Shown: positions 47,834-58,199, numbered from the stretch's first letter. The stretch is 64,000 nt of DNA from Bradyrhizobium sp. ISRA464 (GCF_029910095.1 NZ_CP094526.1:682001-746000); one strand, 5' to 3'. Made by a program: numbers and translations. Notes: generated from the letters alone by a model not told the origin.

Positions 47834-49363
47834 TCACTTCATCGCCGAGAAGCGGTTGTCGAACGAGCTCGACTGCACCACCGGTGCCGAGCCGGCGAGC
47901 TGGGTGGTGGCGGTCGCCGCCGGGGCCGGTGCTGCGGCGGCGGTATCGGTGACCGAGGGCTTCAGCGCCGGCTTGGCGGCCTGCTTGGTTTCGTGCTTCG
48001 CCTCATGCTTGGGCGCCACGCGAACCACCGATTGCGGCTTCGCTTCGGCGACCTTCGGCTTCGCCGGCGCAGGGGCGGGCGGCCGCGCCGCGGTCGCCTG
48101 GGATGCGTCGGCGGTGCCGCCGATGCCGACCTTGCGGGCGAAGCTCGAGAAGATGCCTTCGGACTCGCCGGCGGTTGCAACGCGCGTCGATGCCGTGGCC
48201 GATGTCGTCGCCACCACAGGTTCGTCCTGCTGAGGCGCCAGATTCGGCTTCGGCGGGTTGACCGTTCCGGGGATCGTGCCGGGTGCACGCGACAGCGCCA
48301 GCGATTGCAGGCTCTGGCTGTCGCCGCCGTCGGAGAGACCGGTGCTTCCTTCCGGAATCTTCGAGGCGAAGATCTTGTTCATGCCGCCGTCGATGCCGGT
48401 GTTGAGGCGCGCCACCGGCGTGCCCTTGGCGATCAGCCTGGCCATCTCGGCGTCGTCGCGCTGCTCCTTCTCGCGCACGGCGCTCGCGATTTCGTCGGGG
48501 ATCACATAGGCCGGGCACTTGGCGGAGGCTTCGAACACCGGATCGCGCGTCGCGTTCGGCGGCCGCGCCGCGTCGAAGACGTATTTCTTCTCGCAGAAGT
48601 CGACCTTCGGCTCGTGCTTCGTCACCTCGAAATGATCATTGCCGACCTTGATCATCTTCCAGAACGGCATGTTCGGGTTGTTGCGGTGCTTGGCCATGTT
48701 GGCCGCCGTCATCCGGAACGGATAGGCCTGGAACTGGAAAGCCTTCTGGCCGCCGAAGAAGGACTCACGGCCGAGCGCATAGATCTCCGCGATCTGCTCG
48801 TCGGTCATCGCGTAGCAGCCGCGCGAGGAGCAGTCGCCGTGCACCATCAGCTCCGAGCCGGTGCGGCCGAGCGCGCGGTCGAAGGCGTTGGGATAGCCGG
48901 TGTTGAACGAGAGGTAATAGGCCGACTGCGGATTCATCTGGCTGGGGTTGATCGAATAGAACCCCTCCGGCGCCTGACGGTCGCCTTCGCGAATCTTCGG
49001 GCCGAGATCGCCGGACCAGCGGCAGATCGGATAGGTCTTGAGCAGCGCAAAGTCGCCGGAACGGGTCTGCTTCCAGACCTCGAGTTCGGCTTCCTGCTTG
49101 AACAGGCGGATCAGGATCGGCGACTGCAGATCCATGTCCTTCTCGGCCATGGCGGCGACGAGCTTTGGCGGCACCGGCTGGTTGGCTTTGGCGTTGTTGG
49201 CGAGCGAGATCTGGTCGCTGTTACAGCCGGCAAGCAACACGCTCACCGCGACGGCCGCAGATGCCACAAGCGCGCGAACGAGCGTGCGATGAATCAAGTC
49301 CAAGCTCCACACCCACCGGGCGATTTTCGCGACCCCAACACGGCGAATATGCCCTGAAGCCAT
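47834..49363 (-). CDS. L,D-transpeptidase family lipoprotein (YafK-like)
   Basis: A 509-residue envelope protein. A hydrophobic N-terminal segment ends in a lipobox LLAGC (Cys47), so it is probably a lipoprotein. The YkuD/L,D-transpeptidase domain spans about 80-215, with the catalytic signature HGDCSSRGC (His175, Cys183). The last 200 residues are Ala/Pro/Lys-rich and low in complexity, likely disordered or cell-wall contacting. YafK-type enzymes release Braun lipoprotein from peptidoglycan; the same reaction here is inferred. It lies downstream of accA. Confidence 0.88.
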   Translation of the reverse strand: MASGHIRRVGVAKIARWVWSLDLIHRTLVRALVASAAVAVSVLLAGCNSDQISLANNAKANQPVPPKLVAAMAEKDMDLQSPILIRLFKQEAELEVWKQTRSGDFALLKTYPICRWSGDLGPKIREGDRQAPEGFYSINPSQMNPQSAYYLSFNTGYPNAFDRALGRTGSELMVHGDCSSRGCYAMTDEQIAEIYALGRESFFGGQKAFQFQAYPFRMTAANMAKHRNNPNMPFWKMIKVGNDHFEVTKHEPKVDFCEKKYVFDAARPPNATRDPVFEASAKCPAYVIPDEIASAVREKEQRDDAEMARLIAKGTPVARLNTGIDGGMNKIFASKIPEGSTGLSDGGDSQSLQSLALSRAPGTIPGTVNPPKPNLAPQQDEPVVATTSATASTRVATAGESEGIFSSFARKVGIGGTADASQATAARPPAPAPAKPKVAEAKPQSVVRVAPKHEAKHETKQAAKPALKPSVTDTAAAAPAPAATATTQLAGSAPVVQSSSFDNRFSAMK

Positions 49364-49524
49364 TGTCTAAAATATTAGCCTTCGGTCCCCCTGCTCGCAA
49401 CCTGAACGGGGGTCACCTGCCTGCAACGTAACAGGCATGGTTCAAGGAACGTTAAACACCCGCGTCCGGCCCAATTGCGGCCAAAATGGGTGATTCGGAG
49501 AAAAATCCGCTGAATTCGGGCGGG

Positions 49525-50487
49525 CTAACCGAGCTCCCGGCCGATATCGAGGAATTTCTGCCGCCGCTGCTTGCGCACCGCATCAGGATCAAGATTTCGT
49601 AGGTCGTTGAAGGCCTGGGCGATCGCATCGCCCGTGGTTGCGATCATCGCAGCGGGATCGCGGTGGGCGCCGCCGGCAGGCTCCTTGATGATCTGGTCGA
49701 TCACGCCGAAGCGCAGCATGTCCTGGGCGGTGATCTTCATGCTGTTGGCGGCTTCCTGCGCCTTGGTGCCGTCGCGCCACAGGATCGAGGACGCCGCCTC
49801 CGGCGAGATCACGCTGTAGATCGCGTGCTCGAGCATCAGGACGCGGTTGGCGGTGGTGATCGCAATCGCGCCGCCCGACATGCCTTCGCCGGTGACGATC
49901 GCGACATTGGGCACGCCGAGCGACAGGCACGCATCCGTCGAGCGTGCGATCGCCTCGGCCTGTCCGCGCTCCTCGGCGCCGATGCCGGGATAGGCGCCGG
50001 CGGAATCGACGATCGACAGCACGGGGATGCCGAAGCGGTCGGCCATCTCCATCAGCCGCACGGCCTTGCGGTAGCCTTCGGGGCGCGCCATGCCGAAATT
50101 GTGCTTGATGCGGCTCTCGGTGGTGGCGCCCTTCTCCTGGCCGACCACGCAGATGCTCTCGCCGCGGAAGCGGCCGAAGCCGCCGATCAGGGCCTCGTCG
50201 TCGGCGAATTTGCGGTCGCCGGCCATCGGCGTGAATTCTGATATCAGCGCGCCGACGAAGTCGGTGAAGTGCGGGCGCTGCGGATGGCGCGCCACCAGTG
50301 TCTTCTGCCACGGCGTCAGATTGGCGTAGAGCTCGGTCAGCGCCTGCGCCGCCTTGTCCTCGATCCGCGCGACCTCGTCGCCGATGTCGCTGCCCGAGGC
50401 GGCAAGCGCGCGCAACTCGTCGATCTTGGATTCAAGCTCGGCAACGGGTTTTTCGAAGTCGAGATAGCTGCGCATCGGGTCGGGCAT
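49525..50487 (-). CDS. accA: Acetyl-CoA carboxylase carboxyltransferase subunit alpha
   Basis: Part of the carboxyltransferase that makes malonyl-CoA for fatty acid synthesis. The 320-residue protein has YLDFEKPVAELESKIDEL, HPQRPHFTDF, GKG-type EKGATTESRIKHNFGMARPEGYRKA, SIVDSAGAYPGIGAEERGQAEAI and TGEGMSGGAIAI. The ATG at 50487 follows a TTG at 50490; ribosome-binding signals are weak. It lies between xerD and the L,D-transpeptidase on the minus strand. Confidence 0.95.
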   Translation of the reverse strand: MPDPMRSYLDFEKPVAELESKIDELRALAASGSDIGDEVARIEDKAAQALTELYANLTPWQKTLVARHPQRPHFTDFVGALISEFTPMAGDRKFADDEALIGGFGRFRGESICVVGQEKGATTESRIKHNFGMARPEGYRKAVRLMEMADRFGIPVLSIVDSAGAYPGIGAEERGQAEAIARSTDACLSLGVPNVAIVTGEGMSGGAIAITTANRVLMLEHAIYSVISPEAASSILWRDGTKAQEAANSMKITAQDMLRFGVIDQIIKEPAGGAHRDPAAMIATTGDAIAQAFNDLRNLDPDAVRKQRRQKFLDIGRELG

Positions 50488-50678
50488 CAACTCAATATAA
50501 AGAGGAACGGTGCGAGGGGCGAAGCGTTCCGGTGTGGGATAGAGAAGCTTTGTAACTTCAAATGGTTAACGCGCATCCGGGTTGAACGCGCGCGCCAAGT
50601 CGCGGGCAGGTGACGCTCTTTCCGCGCAGATGCCGCCGAAGTCAAGGCGGATGACGCGAAGGTATCCGCGTCCGAAGG

Positions 50679-51665
<987 letters not shown>

Positions 51666-51682
51666 GCCAGGAATGATAGCGC

Positions 51683-51829
51683 CTATTTCTTGAGGAACTT
51701 ATCCGGTGGGATGGTCACCGTCATTTCCCGCGGCTTCGGATGCACAAAATTCGCCAGCGCGAAGATGATGCCGTAGCCGATCCCGAAAATCACGGCGACG
51801 ACCGTCAGGAAGCGGAACAGGCTGGGCAT
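51683..51829 (-). CDS. 48-residue single-pass membrane protein
   Basis: A small frame reads MPSLFRFLTVVAVIFGIGYG, a hydrophobic stretch to about residue 27 (one membrane segment), then a positively charged juxtamembrane HPKPREM and a tail TVTIPPDKFLKK. The GC-rich codon use matches genuine genes, and it fits between xerD and aroK with no overlap. Its stop is 18 bases before the xerD start on the same strand, so they may be co-transcribed. I recall similar short proteins next to xerD in rhizobia but cannot verify it. Function unknown. Confidence 0.72.
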   Translation of the reverse strand: MPSLFRFLTVVAVIFGIGYGIIFALANFVHPKPREMTVTIPPDKFLKK

Positions 51830-51972
51830 GGAGGCGACTCGGGCGGCAAATTAACCAATGAAATCATCCAACATGTTCCCCGCGCGGTTGCAAGAGTCGC
51901 TGGTAACGGTATCGCCGGGGGTAGTATAGGTGGCTGGAATTCCAGCAATTCGTCCGCTAACCGAGCTTTTTG

Positions 51973-52605
51973 ATGTCCGAGATCGCCGCACCGGCACAAG
52001 TCCACCCGACCCTGGAGGCCGACATCGCGGCCGCGCTGGGATCGCGGTCGATCGTGCTGGTCGGCATGATGGGGGCGGGCAAATCGACCATCGGGCGGCG
52101 GGTGGCCGCGCGCCTGCGGCTGCCCTTCACCGACGCCGACACCGAGATCGAGACCGCAGCCGGCATGACGATCCCGGAGATTTTCGAGACCCACGGAGAA
52201 GCCTATTTCCGCGACGGCGAGGCGCGGGTGATCGCCCGGATCCTCGACCACGGCCCGGTCGTGCTGGCGACCGGCGGCGGCGCCTTCATGCGCGAGGAGA
52301 CCCGCAACCGGATCAGCGACAAGGCGATCTCGATCTGGCTCAAGGCCGATCCCGATGTCATCATGCGCCGGGTTCGCCGCCGTGCCGACCGCCCGTTGCT
52401 GCAGACCGCCGACCCCGAGGCGACCGTCAGTCGTTTGCTCGGCGAGCGCGAGCCGGTCTACCGGAATGCCGATCTAACGATCGCCTCCCGCGACGTGCCG
52501 CATGACCGCATCGTCGAGGAATGCCTGGAGGCTCTGCACGCGCATCTGTGCGGCAGCCGTCCGGCCACAGACCCAACGCAGGATGGATTGAACACCAACT
52601 CATGA
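51973..52605 (+). CDS. aroK: Shikimate kinase
   Basis: Phosphorylates shikimate in aromatic amino acid synthesis. The 210-residue protein has Walker A GMMGAGKST (31-39), DADTEIE, FRDGEARVI, LATGGGAF and RRRADRPLL. The ATG at 51973 follows a TTG. Its stop overlaps the aroB start (ATGA, 52602-52605), giving coupling. The N-terminal 20 residues are an extension over the E. coli enzyme. Confidence 0.95.
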   Translation: MSEIAAPAQVHPTLEADIAAALGSRSIVLVGMMGAGKSTIGRRVAARLRLPFTDADTEIETAAGMTIPEIFETHGEAYFRDGEARVIARILDHGPVVLATGGGAFMREETRNRISDKAISIWLKADPDVIMRRVRRRADRPLLQTADPEATVSRLLGEREPVYRNADLTIASRDVPHDRIVEECLEALHAHLCGSRPATDPTQDGLNTNS

Positions 52606-53747
52606 CCGCGCCCCTCAAACATTCCGCTTCCGTTACCGTCGACGTCGCGCTCGGCGACCGCGCCTATGACATCGTCATCGGCCGCGATGTGCTGGCCTCG
52701 CTCGGCGCGCGGGTCGCGGCGCTGCGGCCCGGCGTGCGTACTGCCATCGTCACCGACCGCACCGTCGCCAGGCATTGGCTGGAGCCGACCGAGGCCTCGC
52801 TCGCGGCCGCGGGCGTTCCGACGGCGCGGATCGTCGTCGAGGAAGGCGAGGGCTCGAAGAGCTATGCCGGGCTGTCGCAGGTCAGCGAAGCGTTGATCGC
52901 GGCCAAGATCGAGCGCAACGATCTCGTCATCGCGCTCGGCGGCGGCGTGGTCGGCGACCTCGCCGGTTTCGCGGCGGCAATCCTGCGCCGCGGCGTCGAT
53001 TTCGTGCAGGTGCCGACCTCGCTGCTTGCGCAGGTCGATTCCTCGGTCGGCGGCAAGACCGGCATCAACTCGCCGCAGGGCAAGAACCTGATCGGTGCCT
53101 TCCACCAGCCGGTGCTGGTCATCGCCGACACCGCTGTGCTCGACACGCTGTCGCCGCGCCAATTCCGCGCCGGTTACGCCGAGGTCGCCAAATACGGCAT
53201 CCTCGGCGACAACGCCTTCTTCGCCTGGCTGGAAAAGAACCACGCCGACATCTTCTCGGGAGGTGCCGCTCGCGAGCACGCGATCGCGACCTCGTGCCGC
53301 GCCAAGGCGGCGATCGTCTCCCGCGACGAGCGCGAGACCGGCGAGCGCGCGCTGCTCAATCTCGGCCACACTTTCGGCCATGCGCTGGAGGCCGCGACCG
53401 GCTTCTCCGATCGCCTGTTCCATGGCGAGGGCGTCTCGGTCGGCATGGTGCTGGCCGCGCAATTCTCTGCGCAGCTCGGCATGATCTCGCCCGAGGACGC
53501 GACACGGATCGAGCGTCATCTTTCCGCGATAGGATTGCCGACGCGCCTGCAGGGCATCGCGGGCTTTGCGCAGGAGGGGCTTGCCGATGCCGACGCGTTA
53601 TTGGCGCTGATGGCGCAGGACAAGAAGGTCAAGCGCGGCAAGCTGACCTTCATCCTGCTAGAAGCCGTCGGCCGCGCGGTGATCGCGAACAATGTCGAGC
53701 CGGCGCTGGTGCGCGATTTCCTGCAGGCCAAGCTGGCGAAGCACTAG
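52602..53747 (+). CDS. aroB: 3-dehydroquinate synthase
   Basis: Converts DAHP to 3-dehydroquinate using NAD and zinc. The 381-residue protein shows EGEGSKSYAGLSQV, ALGGGVVGDLAGFAAA, VPTSLLAQVDSSVGGKTGIN, the zinc ligands in GHTFGHALE and HGEGVSVGM, and DKKVKRGKLTFILL. The ATG overlaps the aroK stop; the aroK-aroB pair is a standard operon. Confidence 0.96.
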   Translation: MTAPLKHSASVTVDVALGDRAYDIVIGRDVLASLGARVAALRPGVRTAIVTDRTVARHWLEPTEASLAAAGVPTARIVVEEGEGSKSYAGLSQVSEALIAAKIERNDLVIALGGGVVGDLAGFAAAILRRGVDFVQVPTSLLAQVDSSVGGKTGINSPQGKNLIGAFHQPVLVIADTAVLDTLSPRQFRAGYAEVAKYGILGDNAFFAWLEKNHADIFSGGAAREHAIATSCRAKAAIVSRDERETGERALLNLGHTFGHALEAATGFSDRLFHGEGVSVGMVLAAQFSAQLGMISPEDATRIERHLSAIGLPTRLQGIAGFAQEGLADADALLALMAQDKKVKRGKLTFILLEAVGRAVIANNVEPALVRDFLQAKLAKH

Positions 53748-53838
53748 AGCATGGTGTGAACCGGACGGCCGCGTCGGCGACAAGCGGACACGGATCTTCC
53801 GGGGAAGTCTTGCTCAAAACACTGTTCGGTGAAGCAAG

Positions 53839-55149
53839 TTGGACTGGATAGCCTTCTCCATCGTGATTTGCTGCCTGCTGGTGTCCGCCTTCTTCTCGGC
53901 GAGCGAGACCGCGCTGACGGGCGCCTCGCGCGCCAGCATGTTGCGGCTCTCGAAACAGGGCAACGGCGAGGCTACCGTCGTCTCCAGCCTGATCGCGATG
54001 CGCGAGCGGATGATCGGTGCGCTGCTGCTCGGCAACAACATCGCCAATATCGGCGCCTCAGCGCTCGCAACCGGCATCTTCACCGCATGGTTCGGCGATG
54101 TCGGCGTGCTCTATGCCACCGGCGTCATGACGGTGCTGGTGGTGATCTTCGCGGAAGTGCTGCCCAAGACCGTCGCCATCAATGCGCCGGACCGGGTGTC
54201 GCTGCTGGTCGCGCGCCCGATGCGGCTCACGGTCTTGGTGCTCGGTCCGCTCCTGACCGTCATCGAGGGCATCGTCCGCGCGCTGATGAAGCTGTTCGGC
54301 ATCAAGATCGGTGCGCATCAGGCCATCCTGTCGCCGACCGAACGGCTGCGCGGCGCGGTCGATCTGCTGCACCACGAAGGCAAGGTCGAGAAGCTGGACC
54401 GCGACATGTTCGGAGGCCTGTTGGACCTGCGCGAGCTGCAGGTCTCCGACGTGATGGTTCACCGCACCGAGATGACCACGATCAACGCCGACCTGCCGCC
54501 CGAGGAACTGGTGCGCGAGGTGCTGGCGACCGAGTACACCCGCATCCCGCTGTGGCGGGAGAAGCCGGAGAACATCATCGGCGTGCTGCACGCCAAGGAT
54601 CTGCTGCGCGCGATCCGCGCCAACGACGGCGACACATCCGCGATCGATGCCTCGGCCATTGCGCTGCCGCCCTGGTTCGTGCCGGAGATGCGGCCGGTCT
54701 CCGAGCAGTTGAAGGCATTCCGTCGCCGCAAGACCCACTTCGCCCTCGTGGTCGACGAGTATGGCGAGGTCGAGGGCATGGTGACGCTGGAGGACATCCT
54801 CGAGGAGATCGTCGGCGATATCTCCGACGAGCACGACGTCGTGGTGGCCGGCGTGCGCGCCCAGCTGGACGGCTCGGTCATGGTCGACGGTTCGGTGCCG
54901 ATTCGCGACCTCAACCGTGCGATGGACTGGCACCTGCCGGACGAAGAGGCGACCACCGTCGCCGGCCTCGTGATCCACGAAGCGCGGTCGATCCCCGAGC
55001 GCGGCCAGAGCTTCACCTTCCACGGCTTCCGCTTCCGTGTCCTCCGCCGCGAGCGCAACCGCATCACCGCGCTGCGCATCGTCCCAATTCCGCGCGAGGC
55101 GGGCGAGCTCGACGAGAAGAAGCCGAAGCGGGCCGGGACGGCGTTCTAG
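53839..55149 (+). CDS. CNNM/CorC (hemolysin-like) transporter-associated protein
   Basis: A 436-residue inner-membrane protein: DUF21/CNNM membrane domain (about 1-190, FFSASETALTGASRASM), a pair of CBS domains (about 205-330, VSDVMVHRTEMTTI, FALVVDEYGEVEGMVTLEDILEEIVGDI) and a C-terminal CorC/HlyC domain. Family members export or help transport magnesium or other divalent metals; the hemolysin name is historical. The TTG at 53839 is chosen because MDWIAFSIVICCLLVSAFFSASE begins there and no ATG is near. It follows aroB. Confidence 0.9.
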   Translation: MDWIAFSIVICCLLVSAFFSASETALTGASRASMLRLSKQGNGEATVVSSLIAMRERMIGALLLGNNIANIGASALATGIFTAWFGDVGVLYATGVMTVLVVIFAEVLPKTVAINAPDRVSLLVARPMRLTVLVLGPLLTVIEGIVRALMKLFGIKIGAHQAILSPTERLRGAVDLLHHEGKVEKLDRDMFGGLLDLRELQVSDVMVHRTEMTTINADLPPEELVREVLATEYTRIPLWREKPENIIGVLHAKDLLRAIRANDGDTSAIDASAIALPPWFVPEMRPVSEQLKAFRRRKTHFALVVDEYGEVEGMVTLEDILEEIVGDISDEHDVVVAGVRAQLDGSVMVDGSVPIRDLNRAMDWHLPDEEATTVAGLVIHEARSIPERGQSFTFHGFRFRVLRRERNRITALRIVPIPREAGELDEKKPKRAGTAF

Positions 55150-55185
55150 TTCGGCATAGCGTGCGGGGCTGGTGCAGATCCATCA

Positions 55186-55317
55186 CCGTCATGCTGAGGA
55201 GCGCACATTGCGCGCGTCTCGAAGCACGACGGCCCGGCTGGTGGCCGTTCATCCTTCGAGACGCGCTGGCGCCCTCCTCCAGCGACAAAGGCGAGCCTTT
55301 GCGCGGGGATGACGGGT
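55186..55317. repeat. Dispersed repeat, type D
   Basis: GCGTCTCGAAG (55214-55224) and CTTCGAGACGC (55254-55264) are inverted arms, followed by CTCCAGCGACAAAGGCGAGCCTTTGCGCGGGGATGACGG. It matches 47661-47790 block by block. Confidence 0.7.
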
Positions 55318-55335
55318 CTGGTGAGGGTTGCCGGA

Positions 55336-55785
55336 TTACTCGATGTCGATCGAGATGCCCGAAAGCTTCCACGCGCCGTCGGAGGGGATGAAGCCGAGCT
55401 GATACTTCACCTGCTTGGGCGTGGTATCGAAATGGCCCTTCAGTTGCAGCACCCCCCTGTCGTCGATCTTGGCATCCTGGTCCAGGATGATCGGCTTGGC
55501 GACGATCGCGTCGAACACGGCGTGCTTGTCGACCAGATCCTTGAAGATCGTCTTCAGCTTGTCCGGTGGAAACTGGTCGCGGAACGGCTTCGAGATCTTG
55601 GCGTGGAACACGGTGAAATTGTCGGCGGCCACCGCGTCGTTGAGTGATACCAGGATACTTTTGATCAGCACTTCCTGGACGAACGGGCTCGGCATATCCA
55701 GCGCCGATGCCGGACGCGTCGCGCAGATCAGGAGCAGGCCGGCAGCGGCTGCGATCGACTGGAAGCGTAGCCAGCGAGGGATCAT
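55336..55785 (-). CDS. Secreted protein of unknown function
   Basis: A 149-residue protein with a Sec signal (RFQSIAAAAGLLLICATRPASA, cleavage near residue 29) and a mature domain of about 120 residues: LNDAVAADNFTVFHAKISKPFRDQFPPDKLKTIFKDLVDK, then GHFDTTPKQVKYQLGFIPSDGAWKLSGISIDIE. The shape resembles NTF2/DUF4864-like secreted proteins, but no family is claimed. The ATG at 55785 is preferred over a TTG at 55800. It lies between the convergent CNNM gene and bolA. Confidence 0.72.
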   Translation of the reverse strand: MIPRWLRFQSIAAAAGLLLICATRPASALDMPSPFVQEVLIKSILVSLNDAVAADNFTVFHAKISKPFRDQFPPDKLKTIFKDLVDKHAVFDAIVAKPIILDQDAKIDDRGVLQLKGHFDTTPKQVKYQLGFIPSDGAWKLSGISIDIE

Positions 55786-55913
55786 CGAGCGGCCCTTCAA
55801 TCGGCGGCGATGCGATCCGCAAATTGCCTGCTCGGATATGGAGCAGGTCCATCGCCGGGAGTATCCATCCTCACTAGATGAAAACCGCTGCGGCGTCCCG
55901 GGGCAAGTGTGAA

Positions 55914-56189
55914 CTAGCGCCGGTTTTCCCCGGGGGCGCTCGCATGGATCGCCAGGGCGTGCACGGAGGCGGAAAGTTCCTGCGCCAGCGCCGCATTTAT
56001 CATGCGATGGCGTTCGACCCGGCTCTTCCCTTCGAAGGCCGGCGACACAATATACAGCCTGAAATGCGTCTCGCCGCCTGGCCGATGGCCGGCATGGCCT
56101 TCATGCAGATGTGATTCATCGACGACGTCGAGGCTTTCCGGCAAGAAAGCTTCACGCAACTTGTTTATGATAGAGTCTTTCGTGCTCAT
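55914..56189 (-). CDS. bolA: BolA family protein
   Basis: A 91-residue class II-like KH-fold protein: IINKLREAFLPESLDVVDESHLHEGHAGH (conserved His residues for iron-sulfur cluster sharing with glutaredoxins), THFRLYIVSPAFEGKSRVERHRMINAAL and HALAIHA. The ATG at 56189 begins MSTKDSI; the frame is open to 56279 without similarity. It is divergent from the J-domain gene, a standard alphaproteobacterial pair near cobS-cobT. Confidence 0.93.
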   Translation of the reverse strand: MSTKDSIINKLREAFLPESLDVVDESHLHEGHAGHRPGGETHFRLYIVSPAFEGKSRVERHRMINAALAQELSASVHALAIHASAPGENRR

Positions 56190-56297
56190 GGCGGCGGAGT
56201 TAGGCTCGCGACGGCTTTTCGTCAATGGTGCAGCGGGAAACGAGGTCTGCGCAATGTCAAGACTTGAAGAATTGTGCATTGCGTAGTCAAAGACAAC

Positions 56298-56936
56298 ATG
56301 CCGATCGATTCATCAAAATTCTTCGACTCCATTCGCATCAAGCCGACCAAGGTGAGTGCGAAGCGCCAGGCGCAGGCTGGCCAAGAGGCGGTCACTTGCG
56401 AGTGGGCGGGGTGTCAGAACAAGGGCGCGCACCGCGCCCCGAAAGGCCGTGAGAATTCGCGCGAGTATTGGCACTTCTGTCTCGATCACGTCCGTGAGTA
56501 CAATCAGTCCTACAATTTCTTCCAGGGCATGAATCCGGAGGACGTCGCGCGCTACCAGAAGGACGCGCTGACCGGCCACCGTCCGACCTGGAAGATGGGA
56601 GCCAACAGCGGCGGCAAGAAGGGCGAAGGCGATTTCGACGCCGCGTCCGATCCGTTCCACATGTTCTCCGAGCTCAACGGCCGCGGCCGCTGGCGGCCCG
56701 GTCCGGGCGCGCAGGCCAAGCCTGAGACGCGCAAGGTCATGAACGCAGAGCGCAAGGCGCTGCAGGTGATGGGACTCGGCGCCGAGGCGACGCTCGAGGA
56801 CGTCAAGGCGAAGTACAAGGCGCTGGTGAAGCAGCACCATCCCGACGCCAATGGCGGCGACCGCTCCACCGAAGATCGCCTGATCGAGATCATCAAGGCG
56901 TACAACTATTTGAAGACCGTGGTGCGCGAGGCCTGA
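56298..56936 (+). CDS. J-domain protein with N-terminal zinc-knuckle-like module
   Basis: A 212-residue DnaJ-like protein. Residues 34-64 hold C34EWAGC39...HF-C61LDH64, a likely zinc site. The C-terminal J domain (about 153-212) has RKALQVMGLGAEATLEDVKAKYKALVKQHHPDANGG with the HPD triad at 181-183. It should stimulate a DnaK ATPase; its client is unknown. It is conserved beside bolA and cobS-cobT in many alphaproteobacteria. Here two citrate synthase genes and a dedA gene intervene. Confidence 0.88.
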   Translation: MPIDSSKFFDSIRIKPTKVSAKRQAQAGQEAVTCEWAGCQNKGAHRAPKGRENSREYWHFCLDHVREYNQSYNFFQGMNPEDVARYQKDALTGHRPTWKMGANSGGKKGEGDFDAASDPFHMFSELNGRGRWRPGPGAQAKPETRKVMNAERKALQVMGLGAEATLEDVKAKYKALVKQHHPDANGGDRSTEDRLIEIIKAYNYLKTVVREA

Positions 56937-56948
56937 GCCGCCGCGCGC

Positions 56949-57032
56949 AGCCCGGATGGAGCGCAGCGTAATCCGGGACTCCTGCATGTGCGGCCGCACC
57001 GTTCCCGGATTTTGCGGCGCTCCATCCGGGCT
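56949..57032. repeat. Imperfect 30-bp inverted repeat, type B
   Basis: AGCCCGGATGGAGCGCAGCG... (56949-56978) mirrors 57003-57032 with a few mismatches. It lies between the convergent J-domain and citrate synthase genes and may end both transcripts. It is the same family as 3245-3329 and 29883-29970. Confidence 0.75.
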
Positions 57033-57053
57033 ACGGTGTTTTCCAATAGGCTC

Positions 57054-58153
57054 TCAGCCCTTCGGCATCGCCCCGACATAGGACGAACTCGGCCGGATCA
57101 GCCGTCCGGTGCGCCGCTGCTCCAGGGCGTGTGCGGTCCAGCCGGCGGCGCGAGCCACAGCGAAGATCGGCGTGAACGCCTGCCGCGGGATTTCCAGCGC
57201 GTCGAGCAGGATCGCAGTGAAGAACTCGACATTGGTCTCGAGCGGCCGATCCGGATTCTTCTTCCGCAAGGCCTGCCGGACATAGGCTTCGACCTCGCCG
57301 GCGAACGGCAGGTCGGCCCCGTCAGCCTCCAGCCGCTCGATCGCAACCTTCAGCACATCGGCGCGCGGATCGCGCACGCGGTAGACGCGGTGGCCAAATC
57401 CCATCAGCCGCTCGCCGCTCGCCAGCGCGTCGTCGACCCATGGCTTGATGCGTTCGCGCGTGCCGATCGCATCCAGCATTTCCAGCACCGGCTCCGGCGC
57501 GCCGCCATGCAGCGGGCCCGTTAACGCGCAATAGCCGCCGGTGATCGCCGCGAACAGATCGGCCTGCGTCGAGGCGATCACGCGCGTGGTGAAGGTCGAG
57601 GCGTTCATGCCGTGATCGCAGACAGTGACGAAATAGGCATCGAGCGCCGCGACCTCGCGCGGCTCGACCTTGCGGTTGAGCAGCATGTGCAGCGTGTCGG
57701 CGGCGTGGCTGACATTCGGGTTCGGCGCGATCGGATCGTGACCCTTGGCGCGCTGCACCAGCGCGCCCGCGATCACCGGGAAGGCGCCCACGATGGTCGC
57801 CTCATGCTCAAGCCCGTTCTCGCCGCGCAAACCTGCGATCGCGGCGCGGAAGCCGTCGACGATCGACATGCCGCGGGTCGCCGGCAACAGGTCCGGCAGG
57901 CGGGCGAAGGCGCGTTCGCGGGCGGCGCCGAGGCTGGCGCGGACATTGGCTTCGCTCAGTGCCTTGCCGGTGGCGCCGTTCCAAAGGCGCGCGGTGACGC
58001 CCTCGAAGCCCGATTTGCCCGCGAGGTCCGCGACGCGCGCGCCGGCGATGATCAATTCGCCGCGCTCGCCGTCGACATGGCTTAATATAACACGGTCTCG
58101 GCGGCGGGAACGCCGTCCAGACCGATCTGGCTCTTGGTGAGATGCATATTCAT
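57054..58153 (-). pseudogene. Citrate synthase family protein, N-terminal frameshift
   Basis: Residues from MIIAGARVADLAG onward (57054-58055) form a nearly complete citrate synthase/methylcitrate synthase with HGGAPEPVLEMLDAIG, MGFGHRVYRVRDPRA and TNVEFFTAILLDAL, where Glu replaces the classical catalytic Asp, as in some actinobacterial relatives. Upstream, an ATG at 58153 with AGGAG eight bases before it starts MNMHLTKSQIGLDGVPAAETVL. This hits TAA after 23 codons, because GTGTTATATTAAGCC carries about five extra bases against the expected GTGTTAAGCC. Removing TATTA rejoins the frame. It is either a real inactivation, a sequence error, or rescue from a weak TTG at 58055. Confidence 0.75.
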
Positions 58154-58199
58154 GGCCCGATCTCCTGTTTCACACTTAGAAGGTCAGGGCTCTCGACGT

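Noticed and set aside
47106..48233. A 375-codon plus-strand frame in the repeat nest
   Set aside because: The first two thirds lie in dispersed repeats and the last third is antisense to the L,D-transpeptidase tail; similar spurious frames are expected from such repeats.
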